64,000 nucleotides of DNA from Paragonimus skrjabini miyazakii (GCA_014338405.1 JTDE01001337.1:83703-147702); one strand, 5' to 3'. Positions 48,801 to 56,210 are shown, numbered from the stretch's first letter. Notes: generated from the letters alone by a model not told the origin. Numbers and translations are program-made.

Positions 48801-51800
48801 CTCGCATGATACCGAATGTGACTGTCTTGTTTGTACAATTCCTTTGTCGTTAGTCTTCACGTACTCGGTAGCAGGTAAACTTTTTCCCGGATCCTGTCTA
48901 CCACAATTAGATGAGGTTTGATAAATTTTGTAACCCTTTATTCTGTGTAGTATAAAACCTTAATCCAGTTGAGTCGACTACCGAGTTGCGGTATTACTGT
49001 GGCCAACGACTGTGCGCCACTCAATTGACAAATTCGAATCTGCCTGTTCAAATTTAACGATAACTGTTAGCTCAATTTTCCCATAATTTATGTAATCCTT
49101 AAAGCAAACGTAGCGTCCTGTGTTTTATTTATTCCCGCTAAAGACAATGCAAAACAAAAGACTTGGGGTTATTTCATCTAATGTACTGTTCACCGGTGAC
49201 AGAATGATAGCAAACATCAAGCGTCACAGATTGTGACAATGCACCGTGTCAATGGAAACAGTGATTAAATTCAAGTTGTGACTCGCAAGTGGGAGGTGTC
49301 TAAAATTTGGCGAAGATAATCGCTTACGGTTAGCTGTGACAACTTAGCATCTGTCGAATGAAGCGGCTCCACCAAAACAAACGGATTAGGTACAGTGAAA
49401 ATAAATCATTCCTGACAAATGTAGAAGTCCATTCTGATTACAAAATGGAACGGCAAATCCCATGCAAGGTAAAGGCATTATCTGCCTGTCAAACACACCG
49501 GTATATAATGTGTAATTTTTATCGGAGAAGTCTCCAATTCCCCGAAAATATTGTTTCATAAAGGGCCTAACAAAGTTCAGTCGTACGTGACCTTCTCAGT
49601 TGGCATGGTCATGTACTTATCCGGTCTTCACCAGCGTTCTGATTAACCGCTGTTCCGCTATTTGTTCAACGCTCGTAGGCCGTATCGTTAGTCGCAAGAT
49701 CAAGCTGTAGCCGTGTAGTCGAGATGACAACAAAAACGAACACGAAGGTTGAGGACGCTCGTGAAGGCTGCATAAGTACATGACCATGTCAACTGAGAAG
49801 GTCACGTACGACTGAACTTTGTTATGCCCTTTATTAAACAATATTTTCGGGGAGTTGGAGATCCATTCCAGTATCGTGTCGACTTCCGATTCATTCAAAA
49901 TTTTACTTCTGTGTCCTCTCCGGGGTTGCGCCTCGTAACTGTAGCCACTTATACGCGGTCTTGTAATTGACTCCATTTAGGCGAGCTACCATGCGCCAAT
50001 CATCACCTCTTTCGAAAGCTTCAATAATGCATCTGCGCGTATCGGGACTGATTCGGCTGTATTTGCGTCTGTTATCCATGACTTATTTCGACACACTAAA
50101 ACGTGTTACGAAGCCTTTTGACTGCACCCGTGTTGTAGGTCACAGGATGATCGACGACACTCATTGGTTCGTGCTCTCTGTCCCCTCTGGGCTGGACTCT
50201 ATACCCCGATTGGACCACATGACAGCCTTCACAACTCAAGTGTCCCCTCGGCCATCGCCCTATCACAGTAGCCAATGTGTGCAGTCGCAATCAAAAGGCC
50301 GCGAAATATGAGTTCACTAGACCAATCATAAACCACTTCCACGGCCTGAAAATACAATGGAGAAATTCTACTGCACTAAAACGAAGGGCTTTTACACGAA
50401 AGATAAATTCTTATGCCTAAAAGAGAAACCAGTATGGAAAAGGGTATAGTCACACAACGGGCAATCCAGACAACACATGATCTGCTTCCGGGTCAAGTGG
50501 AAGTAGCTAGTTAGTCATTCTGAATCACACCGGATCACTGATTATTTGATCTACAAAACACTACTGCAGGAATATCTGCCAATAATAATGCCTGTTCAGT
50601 ATAACCAGTATTTCAAAGCGACTGCTCTATGACAGACCATGAACACAATTAAAAATCTTTAAACTAAACAACTTCTACTTTCAGGAAGAATTCACATTGG
50701 AATGGGTGAGAACCTTCAATCTTCGGAATGTGGTTGTTGCGGATGTCGGGTTGTTCTTCGACTTGGCTGAATGACTTGGAAGCGTATCTTCGTCACGCTA
50801 GGTAACTCAATTCTATTCACATGAGTGGCGCAGAATGCAGCACAGACTAGGAAATGCGAATACCAAATCAAGCTATCGGCAAATATTGATGTTACAAAAG
50901 CACTGGAACTGTGCAATTTGTCAGCCCACGGTATGTCTTGAACAAACAATCTTTTTTTTAGTGTGATCCAATCAGTGCCCTTACAGAATTTTCCACCGTT
51001 TGGGTTCTTCTCCACAATCGGTTATACTGTCAAAAATAGTGATTTAAAATCGAAAGCCTCGTATATCCTAGCGTACGGCCCGGTTCTGATAAATAGGTTT
51101 TACAAGATAGTACCAGAAAGCGCAAATTATCTTTACGGGACAGCCTTGTAACAGTTATTATTAGTCCACCCTACAAACGCAGGAGAAAGATCAGTATACC
51201 GTCTAATAATCCTGCTCACTGACAACCAGACACAAATCATAGCCGGCCTAGAGGTATGTACGCTAACTCGCTTAGACAGGTTACAACCGGGGGAATTAAA
51301 TAGAAATCAAGTCACATGATAGGGATGTGTGCACAGACAGCGAAGGCATGAAGCTGAAAGGAGCCATGTGATTATGTTGCAACACGGTTCTGGTTCATTG
51401 AATCTTCCATTATAGCTAGCATAAAACCTGAAAAGTTCTCATGAAAGTAAACATTTCACCCTTTTCCTTAAAGTGTCCATGACTAATCAGATAAATGTTT
51501 TGTGTAACTGCGACTATTTGCCGGTCAAAATTTTTACCATAGTAGTAAGGAGAGTGATAAGTTTGGTGGTTTTCATTGTCTTTGATTCAGAAACTGTACA
51601 TGTACACGTAGTTGTTTAATTGTCTGGAGATTAATTTCGTGAAATTCCCATTCATTACCACAAAGAATAAATCTTCAAAAACTGTTAGTGTTATTCTATA
51701 CCGCGAGAAAGTAAACTAATAGAATTTCAGGTTTCTTTGTGCATGTTAAGAATTTACTATCGCTAAGTGAATGTCAACGTGTAATTTTTCATTAAATCAA

Positions 51801-52679
51801 ATAACTGGCTGAATAAATACTCAAATCATTAAAAGGGAATTACACACAGAAGAAATGGAAACGTCTTTCCGGCGAACGGATTACCACACAAGGTTGCATT
51901 AATCAATATGATTAAAACAAAATGAGATAATATATTAATTATTGGACAATTCGCTTTTAGCAAGCTTTTCAAAGTATAGGTGTTCCTGATAATTTTTCAC
52001 GACTAAACACGAAGTTGAATAACATGCGTATTTACGGATTGTTTCAAAAGTTTCATCATCAGCCATTTAAAGTATATAAAACTGTTTTCATTCTTCGATT
52101 ATCTACAAATGAGTGTATGTTTAGATTAAAAATATAGATCACGTTCTTGTAAAAACTGCTCGACAATTTATTATTACAAAATGAGCTCACTGTTATTTTC
52201 ATTTCTGTATTGTAGATAACTTTGGACATTTCTTCCATCCATCCAATAAAAAATGGCACAAATCCCTGACGTTGCGATCGGTACTCTATTGTTATGCCAC
52301 TTCCGCTCTCGTTGACACAAAAAAACGATGGCGGTCTAATTTTTGGAAATGTGTCACGCAAAAACTCATGTAAATTGTCCAGACCATTGAGAAAGTCTCG
52401 CAGTTCACGTCCGAGAACACTAAGTAAATTCTGGTAGCCTTTGCTTGCTACAAAAGCCACAAACATACGACCCGTTTCATGTTTGATGTCATCTTCTGGG
52501 ATGTTCAGCACACGACTGGCAGTGGCATACAACTTGGGCAAAAGACCCTCATCGTAGACTCGACGCATTTCAAACTGTTTAATCTGACAAGCGGACGTGG
52601 TGAGCACCTTTTCCCACAGTTCAATGGAATGTCTTTCCAAAAAGTAATTTTGTAATCCTTCTATTAGCAATCCATACAT
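15539..52679 (-). CDS. Atypical soluble guanylate cyclase (Gyc88E-like), complete 11-exon gene
   Basis: Eleven exons join in one frame to a 674-residue protein: exons 52679-52191, 41561-41292, 38896-38836, 35817-35694, 32525-32396, 29330-29184, 26850-26704, 24113-23951, 20382-20273, 19275-19183 and 15829-15539. Order: H-NOX (1-163), HNOBA/PAS-like (about 164-330), coiled coil (about 355-385), class III cyclase (about 386-600), Ser/Arg-rich tail. Known family: cytosolic haem sensors (NO or O2) that make cGMP as dimers. Seen: proximal His104; haem YxSxR as Y133, S135, R137; metal Asp418 and Asp462; guanine-recognition Glu458 and Cys530. The transition-state Asn and Arg positions are Ala537 and Leu541. 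Resemblance is closest to Drosophila Gyc88E (FLNGLDNLHE, DELLYQMIP). The chain is probably active only with a partner supplying Asn/Arg (inference). Confidence 0.9.
16687..16945 (-). repeat. tRNA-derived SINE with hammerhead motif, copy A
   Basis: In minus orientation: a tRNA-like head (16920-16856) with an A-box-like TGGCGCAGTGG and a damaged B box (GGTTTAAGTCC); a hammerhead-like segment (16840-16796); then a body and tail ending in CTACTCATCAGTA. The same order occurs in copy B. Flatworm SINEs of the Sm-alpha type are known to carry a hammerhead at this position. Confidence 0.85.
16796..16840 (-). ncRNA. Hammerhead ribozyme motif, inactivated (copy A)
   Basis: The minus strand has perfect 6-bp stem I arms (GCACTA/TAGTGC), CTGACGA, a GCTC..GAGC stem II, a palindromic CTCGAG stem III, and TC before the cleavage point. 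The catalytic GAAA reads AAAA, so the essential G12 is lost and cleavage is not expected. Confidence 0.75.
16981..17051. repeat. 31-bp hairpin with 9-nt loop
   Basis: Arms 16981-17011 and 17021-17051 are reverse complements with three mismatches; the loop is acacagtta. The left arm also occurs, without the right arm, next to the SINE at 42785-42825. The hairpin therefore probably arose by local inversion or duplication of a SINE-flanking segment. Confidence 0.85.
17321..17695 (+). mobile_element. Penelope-like element 3' ORF end with GIY-YIG remnant, broken
   Basis: The + strand reads TTQFIYQFICNCKKDNIGRT, then ERCFNS. This is the GIY-YIG endonuclease start of PLEs, with the YIG tyrosine replaced by Asn. 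It continues PLSAVAKHILTTAHAINLACA, then FAEAVAIN and LFMSLTLPW, the usual PLE C-terminal blocks, now interrupted by in-frame stops after 17608. No reverse transcriptase part adjoins. Confidence 0.8.
17696..18115 (+). repeat. Tandem PLE 3'-tail repeats
   Basis: Two successive diverged copies (about 17696-17860 and 17890-18115) share a block around ccaccc..ctaattgtccgat, and then nnttggtactaatgngccaatt. A third copy lies at 19978-20140. Their position right after PLE C-terminal coding suggests they are PLE 3' UTR pieces arranged in tandem. Confidence 0.55.
18300..18602 (+). mobile_element. Second Penelope-like element C-terminal fragment
   Basis: An open + frame reads EHNPAWIGTGCRNLITSAIV, then AKAFRVFYRVVNTQPKTVCQ, then LCPQNKFIQSLKLPWP, ending with a stop at 18600-18602. 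This is the region after GIY-YIG in flatworm PLEs. It is a different, better preserved copy than the one at 17321-17695 and lies downstream in the same orientation. Confidence 0.8.
19040..19145 (+). repeat. Member of a three-copy unclassified repeat
   Basis: Shares tataaaagcctgatgagaa and a following block ending gaattctacgg with 56665-56770, and more weakly with 33675-33740. No coding or TIR structure seen. Confidence 0.45.
19183..19275 (-). CDS. Guanylate cyclase exon 10: end of catalytic domain
   Basis: 31 codons in phase 0, acceptor tgttttcag| and donor TGTAAG|gtaagt. RVQISEKTREKLEEYKVYKI then SLRGTTQCK correspond to the conserved KVHISExTKxxL..Y..xxRG strand at the end of guanylate cyclase domains. 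Confidence 0.92.
19276..20272 (-). other. Guanylate cyclase intron 9
   Basis: About 1 kb. A PLE-tail-like repeat lies at 19978-20140 (+). Several short minus-strand open stretches (19505-19914) have no support. Confidence 0.6.
19978..20140 (+). repeat. Isolated copy of the PLE-tail repeat
   Basis: Shares cacccctaattgtccgat and a following block ending agctgttttaaggcgcaga with 17947-18115. It lies just left of cyclase exon 9, within intron 9. Confidence 0.6.
20273..20382 (-). CDS. Guanylate cyclase exon 9: catalytic domain with substituted Asn/Arg
   Basis: 110 nt, acceptor ttacttgcag| and donor GGTGCA|gtaagc. GVHTGAVVAGVVGVKMPRYC leads into LFGSTVAMTELMEQTGA. In active guanylate cyclases this block reads FG(D/N)TVNxxxRxE; here the Asn is Ala537 and the Arg is Leu541. 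Spacing from FG to the exon 10 motif is exactly that of Gyc88E, so the substitution is not an artefact of reading into an intron. A cryptic donor after TTCGGAA would break the frame. Confidence 0.9.
20383..23950 (-). other. Guanylate cyclase intron 8
   Basis: About 3.6 kb. A SINE-family-2 tail lies at about 23390-23690. A 124-codon minus-strand open stretch (22156-22530) overlaps a 65-codon + stretch (22322-22519). Neither matches a known family or has convincing splice sites. Confidence 0.55.
23390..23690 (+). repeat. SINE family 2 tail copy
   Basis: About 290 bp resembling 29635-29945, from gtgagccaagaacacggat to gtggtgtgagtagtat, with many substitutions. It lacks the tRNA-like head. Confidence 0.6.
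23951..24113 (-). CDS. Guanylate cyclase exon 8: catalytic domain, second metal aspartate
   Basis: 163 nt, acceptor tgttttcag| and donor CGTGTTG|gtaagc, ending in phase 1. VETVGDAYLIASGCPVRT carries guanine-recognition Glu458 and metal-binding Asp462. An insert VKDESKDPPES precedes VRIRVG, as in the alpha/atypical subunits. Confidence 0.94.
24114..26703 (-). other. Guanylate cyclase intron 7
   Basis: About 2.6 kb, GT-AG, with no recognisable gene or repeat. A 10-bp tandem duplication (tcggtacttc) lies near 25370-25390. Confidence 0.6.
26704..26850 (-). CDS. Guanylate cyclase exon 7: catalytic domain, first metal aspartate
   Basis: 49 codons, acceptor gtatttag| and donor TACAAG|gtaagt. TFEDMTLLLSDVVGFTSICS supplies metal-binding Asp418 in LSDVVGFT. 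LNRLYGCFDGLTEKHKVYK follows, the family block leading into KVETxGD. Confidence 0.94.
26851..29183 (-). other. Guanylate cyclase intron 6
   Basis: About 2.3 kb. It contains the inverted pair of tRNA-like SINE heads at 27244-27370. An 84-codon minus-strand open stretch at 28289-28543 is unassigned. Confidence 0.6.
27244..27370. repeat. Inverted pair of tRNA-like SINE heads
   Basis: Arms 27244-27282 and 27332-27370 are near-perfect inverted repeats around a 49-bp centre. The minus strand has an A box TAGTTCAGCTGG (27308-27297), matching the pol III consensus, and a B-box-like GGTCCGAATCC (27256-27246). The + strand has B box GGTTCGAATCC (27358-27368) and a degenerate A box. Neither folds as a complete functional tRNA by eye. 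Confidence 0.75.
29184..29330 (-). CDS. Guanylate cyclase exon 6: coiled coil to cyclase entry
   Basis: 49 codons, acceptor tgtttgtag| and donor TGTGAG|gtaaga. KSKRLEESLRRLDEEMKR is the signalling coiled coil. TDELLYQMIPKAVAQRLRSG followed by EPAIDTCE is the conserved entry into class III guanylate cyclase catalytic domains. Confidence 0.93.
29465..29945 (+). repeat. SINE family 2, near full length
   Basis: A head with tggtgaggtggttaag (A-box-like) and gtttgaatcc (B-box-like) is followed by the tail shared with 23390-23690. The segment attttcgatgttgagtcagg also occurs at 30110. Probably a tRNA-derived SINE of a family different from the hammerhead one. Confidence 0.6.
30020..30150 (+). repeat. 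SINE family 2 fragment with intact B box
   Basis: Contains GGTTCGAATCC at 30084-30094, followed by cgacattgggtcaggta, as in the preceding copy. The rest is diverged. Confidence 0.5.
32396..32525 (-). CDS. Guanylate cyclase exon 5: HNOBA end and coiled-coil start
   Basis: 130 nt, acceptor cgaaaag| and donor GAGCAA|gtaagg. Across the junction it reads IMSNVNAMWEMGLFLNDLCM, then HDSSREMVLAGEQQAAELKL. NDL.MHD.SR..VLAG.QQ..ELK is the signature linker between HNOBA and the signalling helix. The polypyrimidine tract of the acceptor is weak, but phase and homology fix it. Confidence 0.9.
32526..35693 (-). other. Guanylate cyclase intron 4
   Basis: About 3.2 kb. It carries one copy of a dispersed repeat (near 33030-33200) that also forms the foldback at 49531-49861. 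It also carries a diverged copy of a three-member repeat near 33675-33740. An 88-codon open stretch (33220-33486 on +) lies inside the repeat and is not assigned. Confidence 0.55.
33030..33200 (+). repeat. Dispersed repeat shared with the 49531-49861 foldback
   Basis: Shares caattcccc.aaaatatt, caaagttca and a later block ccggtcttca with 49535-49630. Family unknown. Confidence 0.5.
35694..35817 (-). CDS. Guanylate cyclase exon 4: HNOBA continuation
   Basis: 124 nt, acceptor cattttag| (phase 1) and donor CCGAT|gtgggt (phase 2). It reads RKKLQRTDSQEDQANSSGLK, then LRGQMIFMQEWDALAFLGTP. LRxKGQMxxMxxWxxxxFLGTP is the diagnostic end block of HNOBA in soluble guanylate cyclases. Confidence 0.9.
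35818..38835 (-). other. Guanylate cyclase intron 3
   Basis: About 3 kb. It contains the Ty3/gypsy remnant at 36610-37026. The interval 37100-38830 shows nothing identifiable. Confidence 0.6.
36610..37026 (-). mobile_element. Ty3/gypsy retrotransposon remnant: RNase H end fused to GPY/F
   Basis: On the minus strand, 37026-36802 reads STVILRWVMIQGVRLVRHSV, then KYISALERYVNTGDGMSRC. This matches the end of gypsy RNase H (RWAMxL..Y.xxIxYxxxxxNxxADxLSR). Just downstream, 36782-36610 reads HDVWVKTAVTLWTGILVQK, then RTCKLDDKVHDLLDDIL. This resembles the GPY/F module at the C-terminus of gypsy integrases (VWVK....W..G.V). The zinc-finger and DDE core that should lie between are absent. Identification is from motif order, without a search. 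Confidence 0.5.
38836..38896 (-). CDS. Guanylate cyclase exon 3: HNOBA continuation
   Basis: A 61-nt micro-exon, acceptor acatttcag| and donor GCTTG|gtaagt, reading IMLHTNTIFELVSAESDRML. TNTIFELV is the conserved HNOBA strand (NNIFELVTV in Gyc88E). It leaves in phase 1, matched by exon 4. Confidence 0.88.
38897..41291 (-). other. Guanylate cyclase intron 2
   Basis: About 2.4 kb, GT-AG. A few short open stretches lie on both strands (39319-39755); none shows motifs or splice support. Nothing else seen. Confidence 0.6.
41292..41561 (-). CDS. Guanylate cyclase exon 2: HNOBA domain
   Basis: Ninety codons in phase 0 between aatag| and |gtgagt, from IVGEIDNAKTRG to LIELNWDS. FETFPFNLVFNRGLILIHIG matches the core of the H-NOX-associated (PAS-like) domain (FPFxxxFxxxxxIxxxG), which relays the sensor signal and helps dimerisation. 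GQSLRNALPELCGKR follows, as in the family. Confidence 0.9.
42640..43085. repeat. Head-to-head pair of hammerhead SINEs, copy C
   Basis: A SINE head lies in minus orientation (about 42745-42640; gtcaatggtgcagtggtc is the A-box region). It is followed by its flanking leader, then by a second SINE in plus orientation (about 42845-43085). The second has a decayed head, a hammerhead-like segment (42922-42966), a body, and a tail ending ctactcatcagtagtaaa. Confidence 0.75.
42922..42966 (+). ncRNA. Hammerhead ribozyme motif, decayed (copy C)
   Basis: GCACTA and CTGACGAG are present, but GAAA reads GGAA, stem II is mispaired, and the 3' arm of stem I is TACTGC instead of TAGTGC. The palindromic CTCGAG is retained. 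Activity is not expected. Confidence 0.65.
47575..47751 (+). pseudogene. Transposase N-terminal helix-turn-helix part, frameshifted
   Basis: A 58-codon frame reads MDNRRKYSRISPDTRRCIIE, then AFERGDDWRMVARLNGVNYK, then TAYKWL, followed by TAA at 47749. This is the paired-like DNA-binding start of a Tc1/mariner transposase. The catalytic part continues in another frame, so one indel near 47720-47745 separates the two halves. The inverted right arm has the same break (50079-49903). Confidence 0.75.
47678..48565 (+). CDS. Tc1/mariner-like DDE transposase, catalytic part (DD35E spacing)
   Basis: The 295-codon frame is uninterrupted. Counting from its first Met, the catalytic triad is Asp118 in WIDETNF, Asp202 in CDNAPCH and Glu238 in NPIENVW, with 35 residues between the last two. 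SPMLNPIENVWSIVKAKVKQ is the classic C-terminal block of IS630-Tc1-mariner enzymes, which cut and paste DNA at TA. The first about 20 residues are out of the original frame, because the helix-turn-helix half lies in the frame starting at 47575. As it stands the protein would lack most of its DNA-binding domain. Confidence 0.88.
   Translation: MESITRPRISGYSYEAQPRRGHRSKILNESEVDTILEWISTNPTVTLAFLKTRAKSEFAKKVSSTTISRYLNKRFITVKKLCQIPVSMNINENRAVRRHLVCRLLECYASSKTVCWIDETNFNLFRTRSRGRSLKGTKACISVTNSRGRNLHLIGAVTESSITTYTVRRGAYNSTDCRQWFRALMDKLKIDAAMSTVVVVCDNAPCHTDLECIFLEEAYQRGQLLRLAPYSPMLNPIENVWSIVKAKVKQQLRVHYDALLGGDPDQVLSQQEWRMRILEQVVHSAMYVLRMFLSG
49531..49861. repeat. 90-bp inverted repeat (foldback) at the element's inner breakpoint
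   Basis: Arms 49531-49620 and 49772-49861 match with about four mismatches in 90, around a 151-bp spacer. The outer end of the right arm overlaps the transposon breakpoint through the shared sequence tctcca. The arm and spacer sequence is related to the dispersed repeat at 33030-33200. Confidence 0.85.
49903..50079 (-). pseudogene. Inverted duplicate of transposase N-terminal part
   Basis: Mirror of 47575-47751 inside the right arm, with the same ORF and the same frameshift. The catalytic part is cut off at about 49855, after the codons for DTILEWIS. Confidence 0.8.
52191..52679 (-). CDS. Guanylate cyclase exon 1: start and H-NOX haem domain
   Basis: The start is chosen at MYG, because H-NOX proteins almost always begin MYG. 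An in-frame Met seven codons upstream is possible. The 163 codons carry the whole sensor domain. His104 in DNLHEF is the proximal haem ligand, and Y133, S135 and R137 form the YxSxR propionate-binding motif. FLNGLDNLHE is close to Gyc88E rather than vertebrate beta-1. Donor AAAATAACA|gtgagc, phase 0. Confidence 0.9.
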
Positions 52680-54825
52680 GTTGTATACGGATATAGACAA
52701 TCCGGTACAAGGAGAACGTCAGTGTGACGTTGAATTTGTGTTGCAAATGAACAAAACACAACTGGCAAGTGTAGTTATACACTAACTTCTACATGAGGCA
52801 TCGAATCAGAACTGAACGCTTGCTTCTTTGTGTGTTTCCATTGACGACAGTTCGTTTAGTTAATGATCAAGCGATTTTAGCTCCCATCTTGAAGTCATCT
52901 CAAGTTAATTACGAAATCTATTAGCCAAATGAGTTGGGCGGTACTGTATGTTGAGTATGTGTAAAAGTACATGGATAAGCCCCTCATTAGGACAGATCTA
53001 GTTTGAGAGATGGGCAGGAATTTCGGAAGGTAAAAGGTTGTCAGTAGCCAAATTAGCTTAGTAGAAATGGCGGGGGAATAAACTTTCCATTTGAATGTAA
53101 TACCAAAGAAAATGCAAATTGCTGTTAATGCAATTCCGCAGATGTGAACACCCTTCTGAACAAGAATTCGTAAGAAGCTAACTTCGTTTGCCTGTCTAAT
53201 TTGACAAACGTCACGAAAAATCACGATTGAGTATAGTATCTGATGGTGCCTACTCTCGAAGCGACATTCCACTATCGAATTCACGTTTGTTCGGATTCTT
53301 CTAAACTACTCATACAACCGCCCACAAACCAGATTTTAACGACCTAGTAGAAAAATTGTAATGTCATCGCAAGAGCAATTTCGTCTCATTCTCTCTTAAA
53401 TTAATTCCTAAAAATCACGGGCCAAATGTCCTCTGAACTCGATTATTGTCGTCCCCTATGTCTGATAATTCACAACCTCCTGTGGATCTGTCTAATAAAC
53501 CGCATTCTCTAAACTTGTAGAGACAGAAAGTGCGTGTTATCTCTATCCCATATGTTGACATATTGAGATGCGCAGTCTGATATTTGCTAGGTGCGGAATT
53601 ATCCAGCGGCTAATTCCATCTTCTGACGACGACTACTATAGTTTATTTTTATAGCAAAAAAATGTGGTTTGTCCGTACAAACAAAACCAAGGACAATATT
53701 AAGACAATCAGTCAGAGACTTCCGACAGCAGACGGAACTTCTTATTCTGTACTTTATTATTCAACACATGTTCGTTGCTGTTTTCACAAATTAAGGGAAG
53801 AAAAAGTCAGGTATTCTCCGTCTTTCCTGGTCTGCCCTCTCACCCGTTATTTGTAAACTGACTAATTTTGGTGCTATAAGGAAGCTATCAGACAATTGTT
53901 TGTGAACACCTTCCATACTAGTTTCGCATTGTTTCCGTAAGCCCATTTCTCGCACAGCCAGCCCTCAGCTAGGCCGGGTGATGCCACTGAATCAGAAGTA
54001 AGATCCAACAAGCAGTCTTCAAGTCGAACAAAGCGCCATTACTATCGATAACCGAAGCTCTTGATAGTAAATTCTACTATCCATGTATGCGTGCGCAGAA
54101 ACAGTTCGCGTGAACTCTTCATCATTCGGAGCAAATCATCCAATAATCACTAGAAATTACGTAACACACGACCACCTCCCAATAGCAGTTTTGGACCGGC
54201 CCACCCTGGAGTATGCATTCTAAAAAATTGCCTGAAGTTCATTTTCATACGTAAACTGCACACCCATCTATATTTAATATAATTGTGAAGACTTTACGAG
54301 AATGAAGAAAACAGCTTTTTACAGGACCGAAATCTTATGAATTCGTTGAAAATATGGAAGAAAAATAGTTGCCAATATCCATTCAACTTTTCACTACTAC
54401 TCACCAGTAACTTCAATCAGGACAACTGAGTGAACCTCGTGTGTACTCACATCTGGTTCACCAAGTCTTCCTCCAGGCAACGATTTTCAACTCAATGCTA
54501 AACATTATCTTACAGCCACAGTATATTGTCTTGGAATTTTTAATAAGCTGTTCACATTATTCATCACCATTAGTGACTGGTTTTCAAACTACAGCACTCT
54601 GGAAAACAGTCTGCTAATATTAGTCTATTCTTCAAAGACCAGTTTGAACGTATCTATTGATGTCACCTGTAGGCCACCAGAAACGACAGAATAAACTTCC
54701 GTATCACTGGAAAAGCAATCCACATTGCTTAACACGTTTTACTAAGAAAACTCCAAACTTACTTAGTGTCCCACTTTCCCTACCTCGTTTGGATCCTACT
54801 GGTTGGTTGTTCATCTTATTTGCAG
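52680..54825. other. Upstream flank of the guanylate cyclase
   Basis: Should contain the cyclase promoter and 5' UTR, but no TATA-like element or CpG-rich stretch stood out. The minus strand is open for 129 codons at 52895-53284, with three hydrophobic runs (for example HICGIALTAICIFFGITF). I see no homology and rate it as possible chance. Confidence 0.35.
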
Positions 54826-55120
54826 GACCTTTGTTGATACGCCGGTTTCAGTCTATTCTGTTTGGACAACTTTACTATTTTTACTTGCCGGCACAGTGCT
54901 CAATCTGTGCCTCACTTTAAGTAGCTGGTATTGTTCATGTTCTAAATTGTTTGATGGAGAGAGAGAAACAGAAAGACACTTGAACCAGCTTATCTTTCTA
55001 TTATTAGTCAAACTCTCACATGCTCGGTCACGGGTCTCGTGGGTGGGACTGAGAAAGCTACCGAGTGATCTTCTTCTGACTAAAAACTCCAATCCAATAG
55101 AGGTTGTCACTTTGAACTAA
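54826..55120 (+). CDS. Possible terminal exon of an unidentified membrane protein
   Basis: A strong acceptor (gttcatcttatttgcag|) opens a + frame to a stop at 55118-55120. It reads TFVDTPVSVYSVWTTLLFLL, then AGTVLNLCLTLSSWYCSCSK, a likely membrane helix followed by cysteines, then a hydrophilic tail. No partner exon upstream was recognised and the family is unknown. Confidence 0.25.
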
Positions 55121-56159
55121 ATATCTTCTAGTTCATGATGTCACCATATCAGATTAGCGTGTCTCGATTTTGAACTAAGATGTCCCATGGGGGTTATGTG
55201 AGTCCCTGCCGTGAACGGAGTCGCACGGCTAATGTGCTTATCCGTGGGCTGACAAATACAGGGATTGGTTGGCTTTTACGGAGTGGGATGACACAGATCC
55301 GCCGGAAGCAGTAAGTAAACAAGGCTAGCGCTCTTTGATCCGGTAAGCAATGGTCACTGAGAACGTGGGTGTGGTCGTACGAGGTTGAAGGAACAAGAAC
55401 AACACTTTCGGTAAACCGATCGTCTACCTGTGGATACATGCAAGATCCACTCAGATGTGCACAAGCTTCGATCTTCGTCGTTGTCTAAATGGCCGGATAG
55501 GCCCGATAAGTCCGGTCCTGACTGCAAGGACGGCAACCATAGGATTATCAGACTGACGACTGTCATGGTGGCTGAAGACAGAGCTTAATCGTCTGGAGTA
55601 ATGGTGACTGTCCCTGCAGTGTCCACCCGCATACAAAATCTGGACTCCAAACCAAAACACTTGTCAAAAATACAGGATTTTTAACCGAGTCATGTTAGTG
55701 AACGGCTTCAGCGCAGCGCTATAACCATAGCCAGGACAGCTGGTACAGAAGTGTACTCGCACGCTTCTTGGTCATGGTTAACAAGCTATCGATTGAGTAG
55801 ACAGTATTGAACTAATGGAATCACACACTGAGCCACTGTGAACATACATTTTATTCCCGTAGTGCCATAGAGGGAAGATGGATCCAATAAATTTATGCTG
55901 ACTTCTTCAACTTCACCAGTCTAGATGGAACCGTTCCACTTTAAACTGCTACGAAGATGAGAACAATTTATTCCAATGTGCTATTTGTCTGACGGATTGT
56001 GGGCCGATTGTTTTCACTGGTCCACTCCGTGTTTCCTCATCACGTGATCAGTCCTGTCAAGGACAGTAACGAGTTGCAGGCTGATTGGAATATAGGCCAT
56101 TTTGAACATTAAACCATTACCAAAGATACAATCACACTTTAGTAGTATTCGCTGGAAGC
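55121..56159. other. Unclassified, relatively GC-richer stretch
   Basis: At 55180-55700 the composition is visibly less AT-rich than its surroundings, with several short minus-strand open stretches. It could be an unrecognised repeat. I found no motifs. Confidence 0.3.
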
Positions 56160-56210
56160 AGCTGTCGCATTGCCATAGACTTTCCAGTAGGCCCCTTTTG
56201 AATGGCAGAG

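Larger units (their letters stand above)
47208..50446 (+). mobile_element. Tc1/mariner-like composite with about 590-bp inverted repeats
   Basis: Left arm 47208-47799 and right arm 49855-50446 are inverted copies, nearly identical (positions sum to 97654). Outer ends are TACCTTTTTCC and GGAAAAGGGTA, each preceded or followed by TA, the expected Tc1/mariner target duplication. The left arm contains the transposase helix-turn-helix ORF, and a catalytic ORF continues to 48565. The right arm repeats the first half of the gene backwards. No original 3' terminal repeat is seen after the transposase stop. The interval 48566-49530 has no recognisable content. Confidence 0.85.
41562..52190 (-). other. 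Guanylate cyclase intron 1
   Basis: A 10.6-kb intron and the main landing pad for repeats. It contains the 3.2-kb Tc1/mariner-like composite (47208-50446), a head-to-head SINE pair (42640-43085) and another decayed SINE piece near 43300-43375. Sequences at 43400-47200 and 50450-52190 show only short unassigned open stretches. One of these (45483-45701 on +) ends in a hydrophobic run; I assign it no function. Confidence 0.7.

Noticed and set aside
49617..49976. 119-codon minus-strand frame beginning like the transposase
   Set aside because: Only its first about 40 codons are the truncated inverted transposase copy. The rest reads through the foldback spacer.
52895..53284. 129-codon frame upstream of the cyclase start with hydrophobic runs
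   Set aside because: No homology, no acceptor or donor, and the hydrophobic runs are explained by T-rich composition; kept only as a comment in the flank entry.
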